From Rarobacter incanus (lineage in GTDB: Bacteria; Actinomycetota; Actinomycetes; Actinomycetales; Cellulomonadaceae), in assembly GCF_006715765.1 (NCBI RefSeq), contig NZ_VFNV01000001.1, forward strand, positions 2,356,001-2,420,000: a stretch of 64,000 nt of DNA, in the 5' to 3' direction. The notes beneath the pieces were generated by a model, which saw only the letters and a list, made by a program, of their open reading frames with translations, made no database searches and was not told the origin of the DNA. Made by a program: the position numbers and the translations under genes. Below are positions 1 to 8,221 of the stretch, in pieces. Each line of letters begins with the position of its first letter. The first letter of the stretch is position 1.

Positions 1-1233
1 CACTCTGATAAGGAATTGACCAAGGCCTACGAAGCACTAGAAAAGACGCAGGCGCAGATTCCCGTCGCGCAGGCCGAGTTAGACAAGGCCAATGGCGAAT
101 ACGAGGTCGCGCAGCGCGAGGCGGCCAGCATCGCCGAACGCCTCGATGACGCCAAACAAGAGCAGTCGGCCATCGCGGAGCAGATCACCAAGAACGAAGC
201 AGATACCGAGAAGGCGCGCAACGGCATAGCGCAGATGGCGCGCGACTACGCCGCCGGGAACTACCGGATGACATCGGTCGAACTGGTCGTGGGGGCAAGC
301 GATTTCGGCGACGTGCTTGCCGAGTACAACCTGTCGCAAACCGCGATCCGCACGGAGTCCGAAGCGATGCAGGCCGTGCGGGAAGCCAACGCCGTGGCGA
401 CGAACATGCAGGTGCGATTGGAAGCGACGAAGGAAACGATCTCTTCGTTGCAGACGCAAGCGCAACAAAACATCGTCGACACCAAGACGGCGCGCGACGC
501 CGCTTCGGCCGCCAAGTCGAAGCTCGAAAAGCTTGAGGCCGATCAAAAGAGCGCGGCTGCGACGCTCGAATCGCGAAAGGCCGCCGAGCAGGAGCAGCAG
601 AAGAAGCTGGCAGAGGACGGCGACAACCTCTCCGATGAGATCCAAAAGCTCATCGGCCTGACCAAGGCCGAGCGGGCGCGCCTGAAGAAGCAACGCGAGG
701 AACAGGAACGCAAGGCCCGCGAGGCCGCCGAGAAGGCCGCAAAGGAAGGCAAGGCCAACGGCGGATCCTCGGGATCCAGCGGGTCGGGTGGGGGATCGTC
801 CAACGGCGGCTCGTCCGGGGGCGGCAAGGGTTCCGGCGTGCTCAAGTACCCGACCGCCGTTCCGTACATCACATCGTCGTACGGGATGCGCTATCACCCG
901 GTTTTGCACTACTGGCGGTTGCATGCGGGGACCGACTTCCGGGCGTATTGCGGGACGCCGATCTACGCGGCTCGCGGTGGCACGATCGAGTGGGCCAAGC
1001 TGCGATATGGCTACGGTAACCAGGTCATGATCAACCACGGCACCGTGGGTGGGTCCAACCTGATGACCAGCTACAACCACCTGTCCAAGTTTGCGGTGAG
1101 CACCGGTGAGAAGGTCAAGGCCGGCGACCTGGTCGGATACGCGGGCGCGACGGGCACGGTTACCGCGTGTCACCTCCACTTCGAGGTATACGTCAACGGC
1201 AACACCGTGAACCCCGTCACGAAGCTTTCGTAG
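1..1233 (+). CDS. M23-family murein hydrolase with coiled-coil N-terminus (5' partial)
   Basis: Peptidoglycan endopeptidase of the LytM/M23 type, probably secreted and acting at the septum. The reading frame is open to the left edge, so the start and signal peptide lie outside the window; the TTG at 16 is not a credible start. The first 230 or so codons are a charged Ala/Glu/Lys/Gln-rich coiled coil. A Gly/Ser linker (about 763-840) leads to the catalytic domain, with the zinc motif HAGTDF (HxxxD) at 922-939 and HLHFEV at 1171-1188. Coiled coil plus M23 is the plan of FtsEX-activated hydrolases, and in actinobacteria ftsE-ftsX-hydrolase-smpB-ssrA is a usual order. Partnership with FtsX is therefore an inference, since ftsEX would be to the left. 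Confidence 0.88.
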   Translation, partial: HSDKELTKAYEALEKTQAQIPVAQAELDKANGEYEVAQREAASIAERLDDAKQEQSAIAEQITKNEADTEKARNGIAQMARDYAAGNYRMTSVELVVGASDFGDVLAEYNLSQTAIRTESEAMQAVREANAVATNMQVRLEATKETISSLQTQAQQNIVDTKTARDAASAAKSKLEKLEADQKSAAATLESRKAAEQEQQKKLAEDGDNLSDEIQKLIGLTKAERARLKKQREEQERKAREAAEKAAKEGKANGGSSGSSGSGGGSSNGGSSGGGKGSGVLKYPTAVPYITSSYGMRYHPVLHYWRLHAGTDFRAYCGTPIYAARGGTIEWAKLRYGYGNQVMINHGTVGGSNLMTSYNHLSKFAVSTGEKVKAGDLVGYAGATGTVTACHLHFEVYVNGNTVNPVTKLS

Positions 1234-1400
1234 CTTGCAACGCGGTGATGGTCGCGAAATAAAAACGGGCTTTGCCGGGAGCGTTGTACTAGGCTGAGGG
1301 CCGAGATCGCGGGGGCGGGCGCGGCCTGGAGGGGCGTGGCGCGGTGCCTCGCACCCCACGATAGGCACGGCGCCGCACCCGCACTTAGGAGGCTGTATCC

Positions 1401-1922
1401 ATGGCGAAGAATCGTATGTTCAATGTTGCCCCGACGCCGTCCAAAAAGGTTCCGGACCGGGTCCCGGTGAAGACGCTCATCGCGTCGAACAAGCGGGCGC
1501 GTCATGACTATGCGATCGATGACGTGTTGGAGGCCGGCGTGGTGCTGACCGGAACCGAAGTCAAGGCGTTGCGGGCCGGACGGGCGTCGCTGATCGACGC
1601 CTACGTCGCGGTGGATCGCGGTGAGGCCTGGCTGGAGGCGGCGCATATTGCCGAATACGCGCAGGGAACGTGGACGAACCACGCTCCGCGCCGCAAACGC
1701 AAGTTGCTTTTGCACCGCTTCGAGATCGACCGGTTGGATCAACGGATTCGCGAAAAGGGATACACGATCGTGCCGTTGTCCTTGTACTTCCTGGATGGAC
1801 GGGTCAAGGTCGAGATCGGCGTCGGGCGGGGCAAGAAGGAATGGGACAAGCGTCAGGCCCTGCGCGAGCGGCAGGACAATCTCGAGGCGCAACGCTCGAT
1901 GCGCTACCGCGAATTGGGTTAG
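1401..1922 (+). CDS. smpB: SsrA-binding protein SmpB
   Basis: Binds the tRNA-like domain of tmRNA and brings it to stalled ribosomes for trans-translation. The 173-residue product is slightly longer than usual because of about 25 extra N-terminal residues. The core is typical: an RKARHDY-like start (NKRARHDY), [15 protein letters not shown], and a basic C-terminal tail ([14 protein letters not shown]) that enters the ribosomal A site. An AGGAGG ribosome site precedes ATG 1401 by eight bases. Its partner ssrA lies 1.4 kb downstream, with one secreted-protein gene in between. Confidence 0.97.
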   Translation: MAKNRMFNVAPTPSKKVPDRVPVKTLIASNKRARHDYAIDDVLEAGVVLTGTEVKALRAGRASLIDAYVAVDRGEAWLEAAHIAEYAQGTWTNHAPRRKRKLLLHRFEIDRLDQRIREKGYTIVPLSLYFLDGRVKVEIGVGRGKKEWDKRQALRERQDNLEAQRSMRYRELG

Positions 1923-2001
1923 CCGGTCGCTCCCGGTTGCCGCGACCGATCACGCGCCATATGCTTGGGGGTCCGAGTGTCAATCGGTCGGGAGTTACAT
2001 A

Positions 2002-3219
2002 ATGCGGGCAATAGTAGGTGCGGTGGCGATAGCGGCGATGGTTGCCGGTGGTTCAGTGTCGCAGGCCGGCGCGGCTGGATCGTTCGGGGCCGACGCGGAC
2101 ACAGGGACGAGTTCCCCGTCATCGCTCGCGGCCTCATCGGTAGGTGGCCGGGATTCCCTTGCCTTCCAGGGCGGCACCGTCGGCGCTGCGAAGAAGAAAT
2201 CTGGCAAGAAGGATACCGCGAAGGGGTCTTCGAAGCGGGCGGCGCGTTTCGTGATCAAGAAGTCGGTGTCCACGCTTGCGGCGGGGCACGGTATGAAACT
2301 GAGCGTCAAGCGACCCTACCTGCGCGGTGGCAGCGCAAAACAGCGCAAGGTTGTCAACGCCGCTATCGCAAAAAGGGTCGAGGCCGCGAAGAAATATGTG
2401 CTCGATTGGCACAACGGCTGCTATGACCCTAATAATGAGAATTCCGGCCCGGCCGAGTTGCGAGTGTTTGTGCTTTCGGCCGATGTCTATCAGGGCCGTT
2501 ACGCATCGGTGCTCTTAGATACGATGATGATTTCCGGGTGTGGTGGTGTGAGCAACCAGGTACCCTACTCGGTCAATATCGATCTGCGCACTCGCAAGGC
2601 ATTCAAGATCTCGCGGGTTCTGGCGTATAAGTCGCTGTTGCGAACATACAACAACGCGGTCATCGACAGGACCATCCAGGCGAAGAACTCCAGTTGCGTC
2701 GTCGACGGCTCGTACTACATGGAACTGCCAAAGAACGGACGCCGTTGGGCCGTATCCAGCAAGGGCGTCACTGTCGCCTACGGTCGCTATGCCATCGCCG
2801 CGGGGGCGTGTGGCACCGTCTCGGCCCGCGCCTCGTGGAAGCTCCTGGCAAAGCCTTCGGACGTCCGCGGGAAGCCCGTCGTGCGGACGTACGTCAAGGA
2901 GATCAAACGGTATCCCGGCGCCTCGTCGAGCTATGACCCGAAGTGGATGGGTGGGTACCTCATCGTGACACAACGGGGGAACATGGTGTGGGTGAATTGG
3001 GGTGATTTGGCCGCTAGCGGCGGGAACTCCGTGGGGAAGCTGCGTGGCAAAGAGATCATGTCGGGTGGATCGGATGGGTACCTTGGGATCAAGAAGAACT
3101 CCACGTGGAAAGTAAAGGGAGGCAAAGCGATCCCGGCCGGAAGCGGCTTTCACGAGGCCACCAAGAGCGACTTGGCGAAGATGAAGGAAAGCTACGTGGT
3201 ACCCAAGGCCGTCATGTAG
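2002..3219 (+). CDS. Secreted DUF3298-like protein
   Basis: Predicted exported protein of 405 residues. The ATG at 2002 gives a clear signal peptide (MRAIVGAVAIAAMVAGGSVS, then an Ala-rich cleavage area). A longer open frame reaches back into smpB, but its upstream part is shadow sequence. A Lys/Ser-rich stretch (about residues 65-85) follows. A middle region with YSVNIDLRTRKAFKISRVL resembles the DUF3298 domain found at the end of RsiV-type anti-sigma factors and some deacetylases. The domain match is by eye, so function is unknown. It sits between smpB and ssrA and is not obviously linked to trans-translation. Confidence 0.72.
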   Translation: MRAIVGAVAIAAMVAGGSVSQAGAAGSFGADADTGTSSPSSLAASSVGGRDSLAFQGGTVGAAKKKSGKKDTAKGSSKRAARFVIKKSVSTLAAGHGMKLSVKRPYLRGGSAKQRKVVNAAIAKRVEAAKKYVLDWHNGCYDPNNENSGPAELRVFVLSADVYQGRYASVLLDTMMISGCGGVSNQVPYSVNIDLRTRKAFKISRVLAYKSLLRTYNNAVIDRTIQAKNSSCVVDGSYYMELPKNGRRWAVSSKGVTVAYGRYAIAAGACGTVSARASWKLLAKPSDVRGKPVVRTYVKEIKRYPGASSSYDPKWMGGYLIVTQRGNMVWVNWGDLAASGGNSVGKLRGKEIMSGGSDGYLGIKKNSTWKVKGGKAIPAGSGFHEATKSDLAKMKESYVVPKAVM

Positions 3220-3268
3220 CTTTGGCCGTGCCCGGTGACGCAGCGGTGCGGAAACAATTTAATAAGGG

Positions 3269-3297
3269 TGACGACCGCCCGTGGTACCCGATAGAAT
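3269..3297 (+). promoter_or_regulatory. Candidate ssrA promoter
   Basis: GTGACG at 3269-3274 and TAGAAT at 3292-3297 are separated by 17 bases, a fair sigma-70 match. They lie about 50 bases before the mature tmRNA 5' end, which allows for RNase P trimming of a leader. Confidence 0.45.
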
Positions 3298-3345
3298 GGA
3301 GGCGGTCGCTGGGCTTGGTCCGCAGCTGCTTTGATAACTGAACAT

Positions 3346-3719
3346 GGGGGTGATCGGTTTCGACGGTGGTCGTGATTCCACGCGAAGCGGGTCGAGGATG
3401 CAGGCTTATCTCGTAAACGATGCTTGCAAACCAATAGGTGCCGATTCCAAGCGCACCGACTTCGCCCTCGCTGCCTGATAGCGCGAGCGCACATGAAGTC
3501 CGTCAGCCCGGGGTAGCTTCCGCTCCGGATCCTGGCGTCATCTAGGGAGCCACCGCTGTCCGTCCTCGTCGGTGGGGCGGGCGGGGCTTTTAGCCGACTG
3601 GGCCTGTCAGCAACTTGTCTGCGTGAGTGCTGGGGCCAAGAAATGCCATAGCAGACTGCACCCGGAGAATTCGTGGGTGACCGTCACCGGACCCGGGTTC
3701 GATTCCCGGCACCTCCACC
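3346..3719 (+). ncRNA. ssrA: tmRNA (ssrA)
   Basis: Transfer-messenger RNA that rescues stalled ribosomes and tags their products for ClpXP-type proteolysis. The 5' end GGGGGTGATCGGTTTCGACG is the canonical start. Its first seven bases pair with CACCTCC at 3710-3716, followed by ACC. The T-arm GGGTTCGATTCCC is present. The tag frame at 3440-3478 reads ADSKRTDFALAA followed by TGA, a typical actinobacterial degradation tag ending in ALAA. A strong terminator follows directly. Confidence 0.97.
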
Positions 3720-3722
3720 TTG

Positions 3723-3762
3723 AAGGCCCCGGAACCCTTGTGGTTCCGGGGCCTTCTCTTTC
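3723..3762 (+). terminator. Rho-independent terminator of ssrA
   Basis: A perfect 14-bp stem (3723-3736 with 3742-3755) and a five-base loop are followed by a T-rich CTCTTTC tract. Confidence 0.88.
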
Positions 3763-3837
3763 GCTGCGCCTAGGGCCGCACGTGCAACCGCCTGGGGACC
3801 CAAGCGGCCGGCCGCGACGAAGTTAGCGTTGAACACG

Positions 3838-4800
3838 TCGCGGCCTTCCAGATGGGCGGTGTCGGAACTTCCATCCTCGGGGGACCTTGCTCCCTATCCG
3901 GCCACCGCCGCCCGAATCCCGGATACACCCTCATCTGCGAAGAGCCAGATAACCGACGACTACCTCATCACTGCGGGCGCCGCCGCCGGCCTGTCTGGCG
4001 CGTTCGGTGCGCCGCTATCGGGGATTGTCTTTGCGCTGGAAAAGCTGCACACGTCCTTTTCCACGTTCGTGATCCTCGCCGCGGCGGCGGGCGCTTTCGT
4101 GGCGGATTTCCTTGCATCGGCGGTATTCGGATTGCAACCGGTGCTCTCGTTCGTGGACCTGGGATTCTTACTGCTGCGCCAGTACGCGTGGTTGATCCCT
4201 ATCGGAGTTGTTGCGGGTTTGACGGGGGCCGCGATGACGCGCGGATACCTGTGGATGTCGCGCGTCGCCGGCGCAATTGCGATGTATTGGCGAATCGTCG
4301 CGGCGAGCTTCGTTGCTCTCGGGGTTGGACTGTGGGCACCGTCGTTGGTTGGCGGCGGCGAAAACCTGATCGAACTCGCGGAAAATGCGGTGGCGGGCCT
4401 CGTCCCCCTTATCGCATTGCTGGCCGGGAAAATGTTGTTCTCAATGACGAGCTTCGCCTCCGGTGTCCCCGGCGGCATCTTCATGCCGGTGCTCGCGGCG
4501 GGAGCGCTGAGCGGAGCGGTTTGCGGTTCCCTGCTCGTTTCCGCCGGCTGGGCGGCGCGCGACGACGCGGCCGTGTTCGCCGTCGCGGCGATGGCGGCGA
4601 CGCTCACGGCAACCGTGAAGAGTCCTCTGACCTCCATTGTCTTGACCGTCGAGATGGTGGGAACTGTCACGCACGTCCTGCCCATGGCGCTCTGCGCATT
4701 CGTGGCGCTGGGGATGGGGGACCTGGTGCGCTCCCCGGCGATATATTCCGCCCTGCTGCGCAGGCGCCTCGCCGCGGAGGGTGTCACAGGGGCCAAGTAG
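3838..4800 (+). pseudogene. Decayed ClC-family chloride channel/transporter
   Basis: The C-terminal two thirds of a ClC protein: AAAGLSGAFGAPLSGIVFAL (helix G/H region), SGVPGGIFMPVL (the GxFxP selectivity segment) and several hydrophobic helices. Family members normally have over 400 residues. Here the N-terminal helices and the GREGP motif with the gating glutamate are absent. A remnant FQMGGVGTS at about 3846-3872 lies in another frame from the main body, which begins near ITDDYLITAG (3940), so there is also a frameshift. The break lies less than 100 bases beyond ssrA. A shortened protein could still be made from 3829, but a working channel is unlikely. Confidence 0.78.
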
Positions 4801-4809
4801 GGTGGTTCC

Positions 4810-7386
4810 ATGGAGGCGAATCGCAACGTAACTAGCCGCGAGTCGTGCGCGCTCGCGGGGCACGCCAGCACCGGGCACGCCGGGGTCGATGCGGTGGTTT
4901 CCGGGCTGCGCCTGGGGGATAACGTCGTGTGGCAGATCGACGACATCGCCGACTACCGCGACATGGCGCAGCGGTTCGTGCGAAAGGCGCGCGGCGACGG
5001 GCGCGCCATCGTCTACTTCCGGTTCGCCGAACACGATCCGGTCCTTGCGGACCTAACCGGCATCACCGTCGAAATCGTTGACCCGCGAGAAGGGTTCGAA
5101 CGATTCGCGGCCAACATTCACCGCGTGATAACGCGCGAGGGGGTGGGCGCATACTACGTCTTCGATTCGCTGACGGACCTGCTCGGTGTGTGGTACTCGG
5201 ACCTGATGGTCATGAATTTCTTCAAGGTGACCTGCCCGTACCTCTACGACCTCGATACGGTCGCCTATTTCTGCTTGCTGCGCACCAACCACACGTTCGA
5301 GACCATTGCGGGGATACGCGAAACAACGCAACTTCTGCTCGATCTGTACCGGGTCGAGGGAAACACGTACGTGCACGTCCTCAAAGCGGCCGACCGCTAC
5401 AGCCCGACCATGTATTTTCCGCATCGCGTCGCGGACACCAGCGCCGAGCCGGTCACTGCAAGCGAAGAAACGTCGCGGCTATTTGGGCAGGTAGCCAGCC
5501 AACGCGAGCCCCTGGATCGGTGGCGCGGGCTGATCCACGACGGGGCAAAGGCCGTGGCCTCCGCGGACGTTCGGGCGCAGGAACGCATCGCGGGGACGCT
5601 GGCGGCGCTGCTGCTGGGGCGCGGGGAGCGCATGAACGCGTTGGCCCGCAAACACCTTGGCCTGGCGGATCTGCTTTCGATTGCCGATAGGGAGATCGGG
5701 ACCGGGTTCATCGGCGGCAAATCGGTCGGCATGCTGACCGCGGGCGCGATTGCGAAGGGCAACCGCGAACTGGCACCGCGCCTGGAGGCACACGATTCGT
5801 TCTACTTAGGATCGGACCTGTTTCTCACCTACATCGTCGCCAACGGCCTGTGGCAAGAATGGATGCTTCAAAAGCAGCCGGAGCACTACCACAGCGCAGG
5901 CGCGCGCCTTTTCAAGAGGTTGCGAACCGGTCAATTCCCGCAGAGCGTGCGTGAACGATTCCTGCGGCTCCTGGAGTACTTCGGGCAGTCGCCAATCGTG
6001 ATCCGCTCAAGTTCGTTGCTGGAGGACAACTTCGGCAACGCATTCGCTGGCAAGTACGAATCGGCTTTCTGTGCGAACCAGGGAAGCCCGGAGGACCGGC
6101 TGCGTGCGTTCGAAGAAGCGGTGCGGATCGTGTACGCATCCACCATGAGCCCGGAGGCCCTCACGTACCGCGAGCGCAGGAACCTGAGCACTTCCGACGA
6201 GCAGATGGCCGTGCTGGTGCAGCGCGTTTCGGGCGACCACCACGGAGCGGAATTGTTCTTCCCGCACGCTGGCGGTGTCGGTAACTCGCACAACCTGTAT
6301 GTCTGGTCGCCCGACATTGACCCGGCGGCCGGAGCGCTACGAATGGTTGTGGGCCTCGGAACGCGCGCGGTCGATCACCTGTCGGACGACTACGCGCGGA
6401 TTGTCACGCTCGACCACCCGCGGCGCAGCCCGTTCTCCCTGGAGGAAGCGGGACGGTACGCCCAGCGCCAGGCAGACGTGCTGAACCTTGCCACCAATGA
6501 GCTCACCACCGTCCCGGTCGGGCAGATCGCCGACATCGAGCTGAACTGGGACCAGTTCTTTTCCGTGGACAGGGAGCAGATGCGGCGCCTGCGGGAATTG
6601 GGTCGCCACGTTGTCGAGGTCCCGCGCACATGCGACTTCGCGGGCCTACTGAGCGGGGACTTTGCTCCGTTCATGCGAAACCTGATGCACACCCTGGCGC
6701 AGGCCTACGACTATCCGGTCGATATAGAGTTCACCGTGAATATGACCAGGAATGACGAGTTCCGCGTCTGCCTGGTTCAGTGCAGGCCGTTGCAAACCCG
6801 CGGCATCGGCGATGCGGTGAGTGTGCCCGCCGCGGACCCGCAGTCCGACATTTGGCGGTCGCGGGGGAACTTCATGGGCGGCAACGTTCATATGCCCATT
6901 GACGCGGTTGTCTATGTTCGCCCGGAGAGGTACCTGGTTTTGGGGCAGCAGCAGCGCTACGGGGTCGCCCGCGAGCTGGGTGAGGTCAACCGCGCACTCG
7001 CCGGTCAACGGATCATGTTCATCGGGCCCGGGCGGTGGGGGACCAGCACCACCGACCTGGGGGTGCCCGTCCACTTCGCGGAGATCAACAACGCGGCGGC
7101 TCTCATCGAGATAACCGAACCGGGCATGGATTTTGCTCCCGATCTGAGTTTTGGGTCCCACTTCTTCTTGGACCTGGTTGAGTCCGACATCTTCTTCGCC
7201 GCCCTAGACCGCGGGGCGCCAGCCTGTCATTTCGACGCGAGAGGGCTTGTGGTTCGCCCCAACAATCTGGCGGAGCTGGTTCCTGGCGCCGACTTCGGGG
7301 ACATCATCCACGTCGTCTGCGCTCCCGGCGCGACACTGTATTCGGACGTCGTGAGCCAGGACATCGCATTCGTCGCCGACGCGTAG
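4810..7386 (+). CDS. PEP/pyruvate-binding (PPDK_N) domain protein with RecA/KaiC-like N-terminus
   Basis: An 858-residue cytosolic protein. About residues 290-660 form the ATP-grasp-type PEP/pyruvate-binding domain of PPDK and PEP synthase, with IGGKSVGML at about residue 299, VIRSSSLLEDNFGNAFAGKY from about 396 and the closing VQCRPLQTR near 655. The first 210 residues look like a degenerate RecA/KaiC-type fold (GVDAVVSGLRLGDNVVW, YYVFDSLTDLL) with no clear Walker A motif. I find no phosphohistidine swivel domain and no TIM-barrel domain, so it is not a complete PEP synthase. It follows the ClC remnant by nine bases. Its physiological reaction is unknown. Confidence 0.8.
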   Translation: MEANRNVTSRESCALAGHASTGHAGVDAVVSGLRLGDNVVWQIDDIADYRDMAQRFVRKARGDGRAIVYFRFAEHDPVLADLTGITVEIVDPREGFERFAANIHRVITREGVGAYYVFDSLTDLLGVWYSDLMVMNFFKVTCPYLYDLDTVAYFCLLRTNHTFETIAGIRETTQLLLDLYRVEGNTYVHVLKAADRYSPTMYFPHRVADTSAEPVTASEETSRLFGQVASQREPLDRWRGLIHDGAKAVASADVRAQERIAGTLAALLLGRGERMNALARKHLGLADLLSIADREIGTGFIGGKSVGMLTAGAIAKGNRELAPRLEAHDSFYLGSDLFLTYIVANGLWQEWMLQKQPEHYHSAGARLFKRLRTGQFPQSVRERFLRLLEYFGQSPIVIRSSSLLEDNFGNAFAGKYESAFCANQGSPEDRLRAFEEAVRIVYASTMSPEALTYRERRNLSTSDEQMAVLVQRVSGDHHGAELFFPHAGGVGNSHNLYVWSPDIDPAAGALRMVVGLGTRAVDHLSDDYARIVTLDHPRRSPFSLEEAGRYAQRQADVLNLATNELTTVPVGQIADIELNWDQFFSVDREQMRRLRELGRHVVEVPRTCDFAGLLSGDFAPFMRNLMHTLAQAYDYPVDIEFTVNMTRNDEFRVCLVQCRPLQTRGIGDAVSVPAADPQSDIWRSRGNFMGGNVHMPIDAVVYVRPERYLVLGQQQRYGVARELGEVNRALAGQRIMFIGPGRWGTSTTDLGVPVHFAEINNAAALIEITEPGMDFAPDLSFGSHFFLDLVESDIFFAALDRGAPACHFDARGLVVRPNNLAELVPGADFGDIIHVVCAPGATLYSDVVSQDIAFVADA

Positions 7387-7407
7387 GCGGCCGCGGTGAG
7401 CCCGCGC

Positions 7408-7838
7408 GGTGGCCCGCTGATCGAGTGCGCCGTAGGCGCGGTGGCCCGCTGATCGAGTGCGCCGTAGGCGCGGTGGCCCGCTGATCGAGTGCGCCGTAGG
7501 CGCGGTGGCCCGCTGATCGAGTGCGCCGTAGGCGCGTATCGAGATCAGATGAGGGGCGGGTGTGGTCTCGATACGCCCGCTGTGCGGGCCACTCGACCGG
7601 CGAAGTCGCCCGCTGCGCGGTGGCCCGCTGATCGAGTGCGCCGTAGGCGCGGTGGCCCGCTGATCGAGTGCGCGGTAGGCGCGGTGGCCCGCTGATCGAG
7701 TGCGCCGTAGGCGCGGTGGCCCGCTGATCGAGTGCGCCGTAGGCGCGGTGGCCCGCTGATCGAGTGCGCCGTAGGCGCGTATCGAGATCAGATGAGGGGC
7801 GGGTGTGGTCTCGATACGCCCGCTGTGCGGGCCACTCG
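7408..7838. repeat. Tandem array of a 32-bp unit with two interspersed 60-bp elements
   Basis: Nine copies of a 32-bp unit (core CGCTGATCGAGTGCGCCGTA) run head to tail without spacers: four at 7408-7535 and five at 7619-7778, with one base change in copy six (7651-7682). Each block ends with the same 60-bp element (7536-7595 and 7779-7838), which holds the inverted repeat GTATCGAGA/TCTCGATAC. Each unit contains the mini-hairpin GCGCCgtaGGCGC. The sequence resembles dispersed palindromic repeats known in actinobacteria, locally amplified. It fills the 523-bp gap between two genes, and no protein there is credible. Confidence 0.93.
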
Positions 7839-7909
7839 GCCAGCGGGCCAGCGGGCCAGCGGAGCGGCGCGCTACTCGAACGGCAAGGCTCGGTCGTAGA
7901 ATGTTGGCC

Positions 7910-8221
7910 ATGACTTCTCCCCTGGACGACAATCCCATGTCGCTCGACGACCCGATGACAGCGGGTTCCGCGACGGCCGTATTGGACCGCCAGGAACAAA
8001 CCCAAGAGGTGGAACCCGGCGATCACGAGCGGTTCAGCCACTACGTGCGCAAGGAAAAGATTCTCGAGTCGGCGCTCTCGGGCAAGCCGGTCGTCGCACT
8101 GTGCGGCAAGATTTGGGTGCCCGGTCGCGACCCCAAGAAGTTTCCCGTTTGCCCCATATGTGACGAAATATACAAGGGGTTGCGCGATCCGCAAGATGGG
8201 GACGGCGACGCCGACAAGTGA
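7910..8221 (+). CDS. DUF3039 family small zinc-ribbon-like protein
   Basis: A 103-residue protein of the actinobacterial DUF3039 family, function unknown. The conserved end contains ALCGKIWVPGRDP and CPICDEIY, a Cys pair suggesting metal binding. ATG 7910 is chosen because TAGAAT (7897-7902) lies seven bases before it, making the message probably leaderless. An open frame reaching back to 7805 enters the repeat array and is rejected. Its stop overlaps the helicase start in GTGA, so the two are translationally coupled. Confidence 0.85.
   Translation: MTSPLDDNPMSLDDPMTAGSATAVLDRQEQTQEVEPGDHERFSHYVRKEKILESALSGKPVVALCGKIWVPGRDPKKFPVCPICDEIYKGLRDPQDGDGDADK

Noticed and set aside
1272-1295. Promoter before smpB (TTGCCG with TAGGCT)
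   Set aside because: The spacer is only 12 bases, too short for a normal promoter.
79-1368. Long open frame on the minus strand over the M23 gene
   Set aside because: Low-complexity Arg/Leu/Gly composition, typical antisense shadow of a high-GC gene; the plus strand carries clear M23 motifs.
3572-3826. Small protein inside the tmRNA/terminator region
   Set aside because: It translates tmRNA structure and terminator hairpin; only the tag frame is real.
3960-4946. Minus-strand 328-codon frame opposite ClC
   Set aside because: Antisense shadow; the plus strand has ClC family motifs.
7408-7838. CRISPR array
   Set aside because: Units are directly contiguous with no variable spacers, and no cas gene is present.
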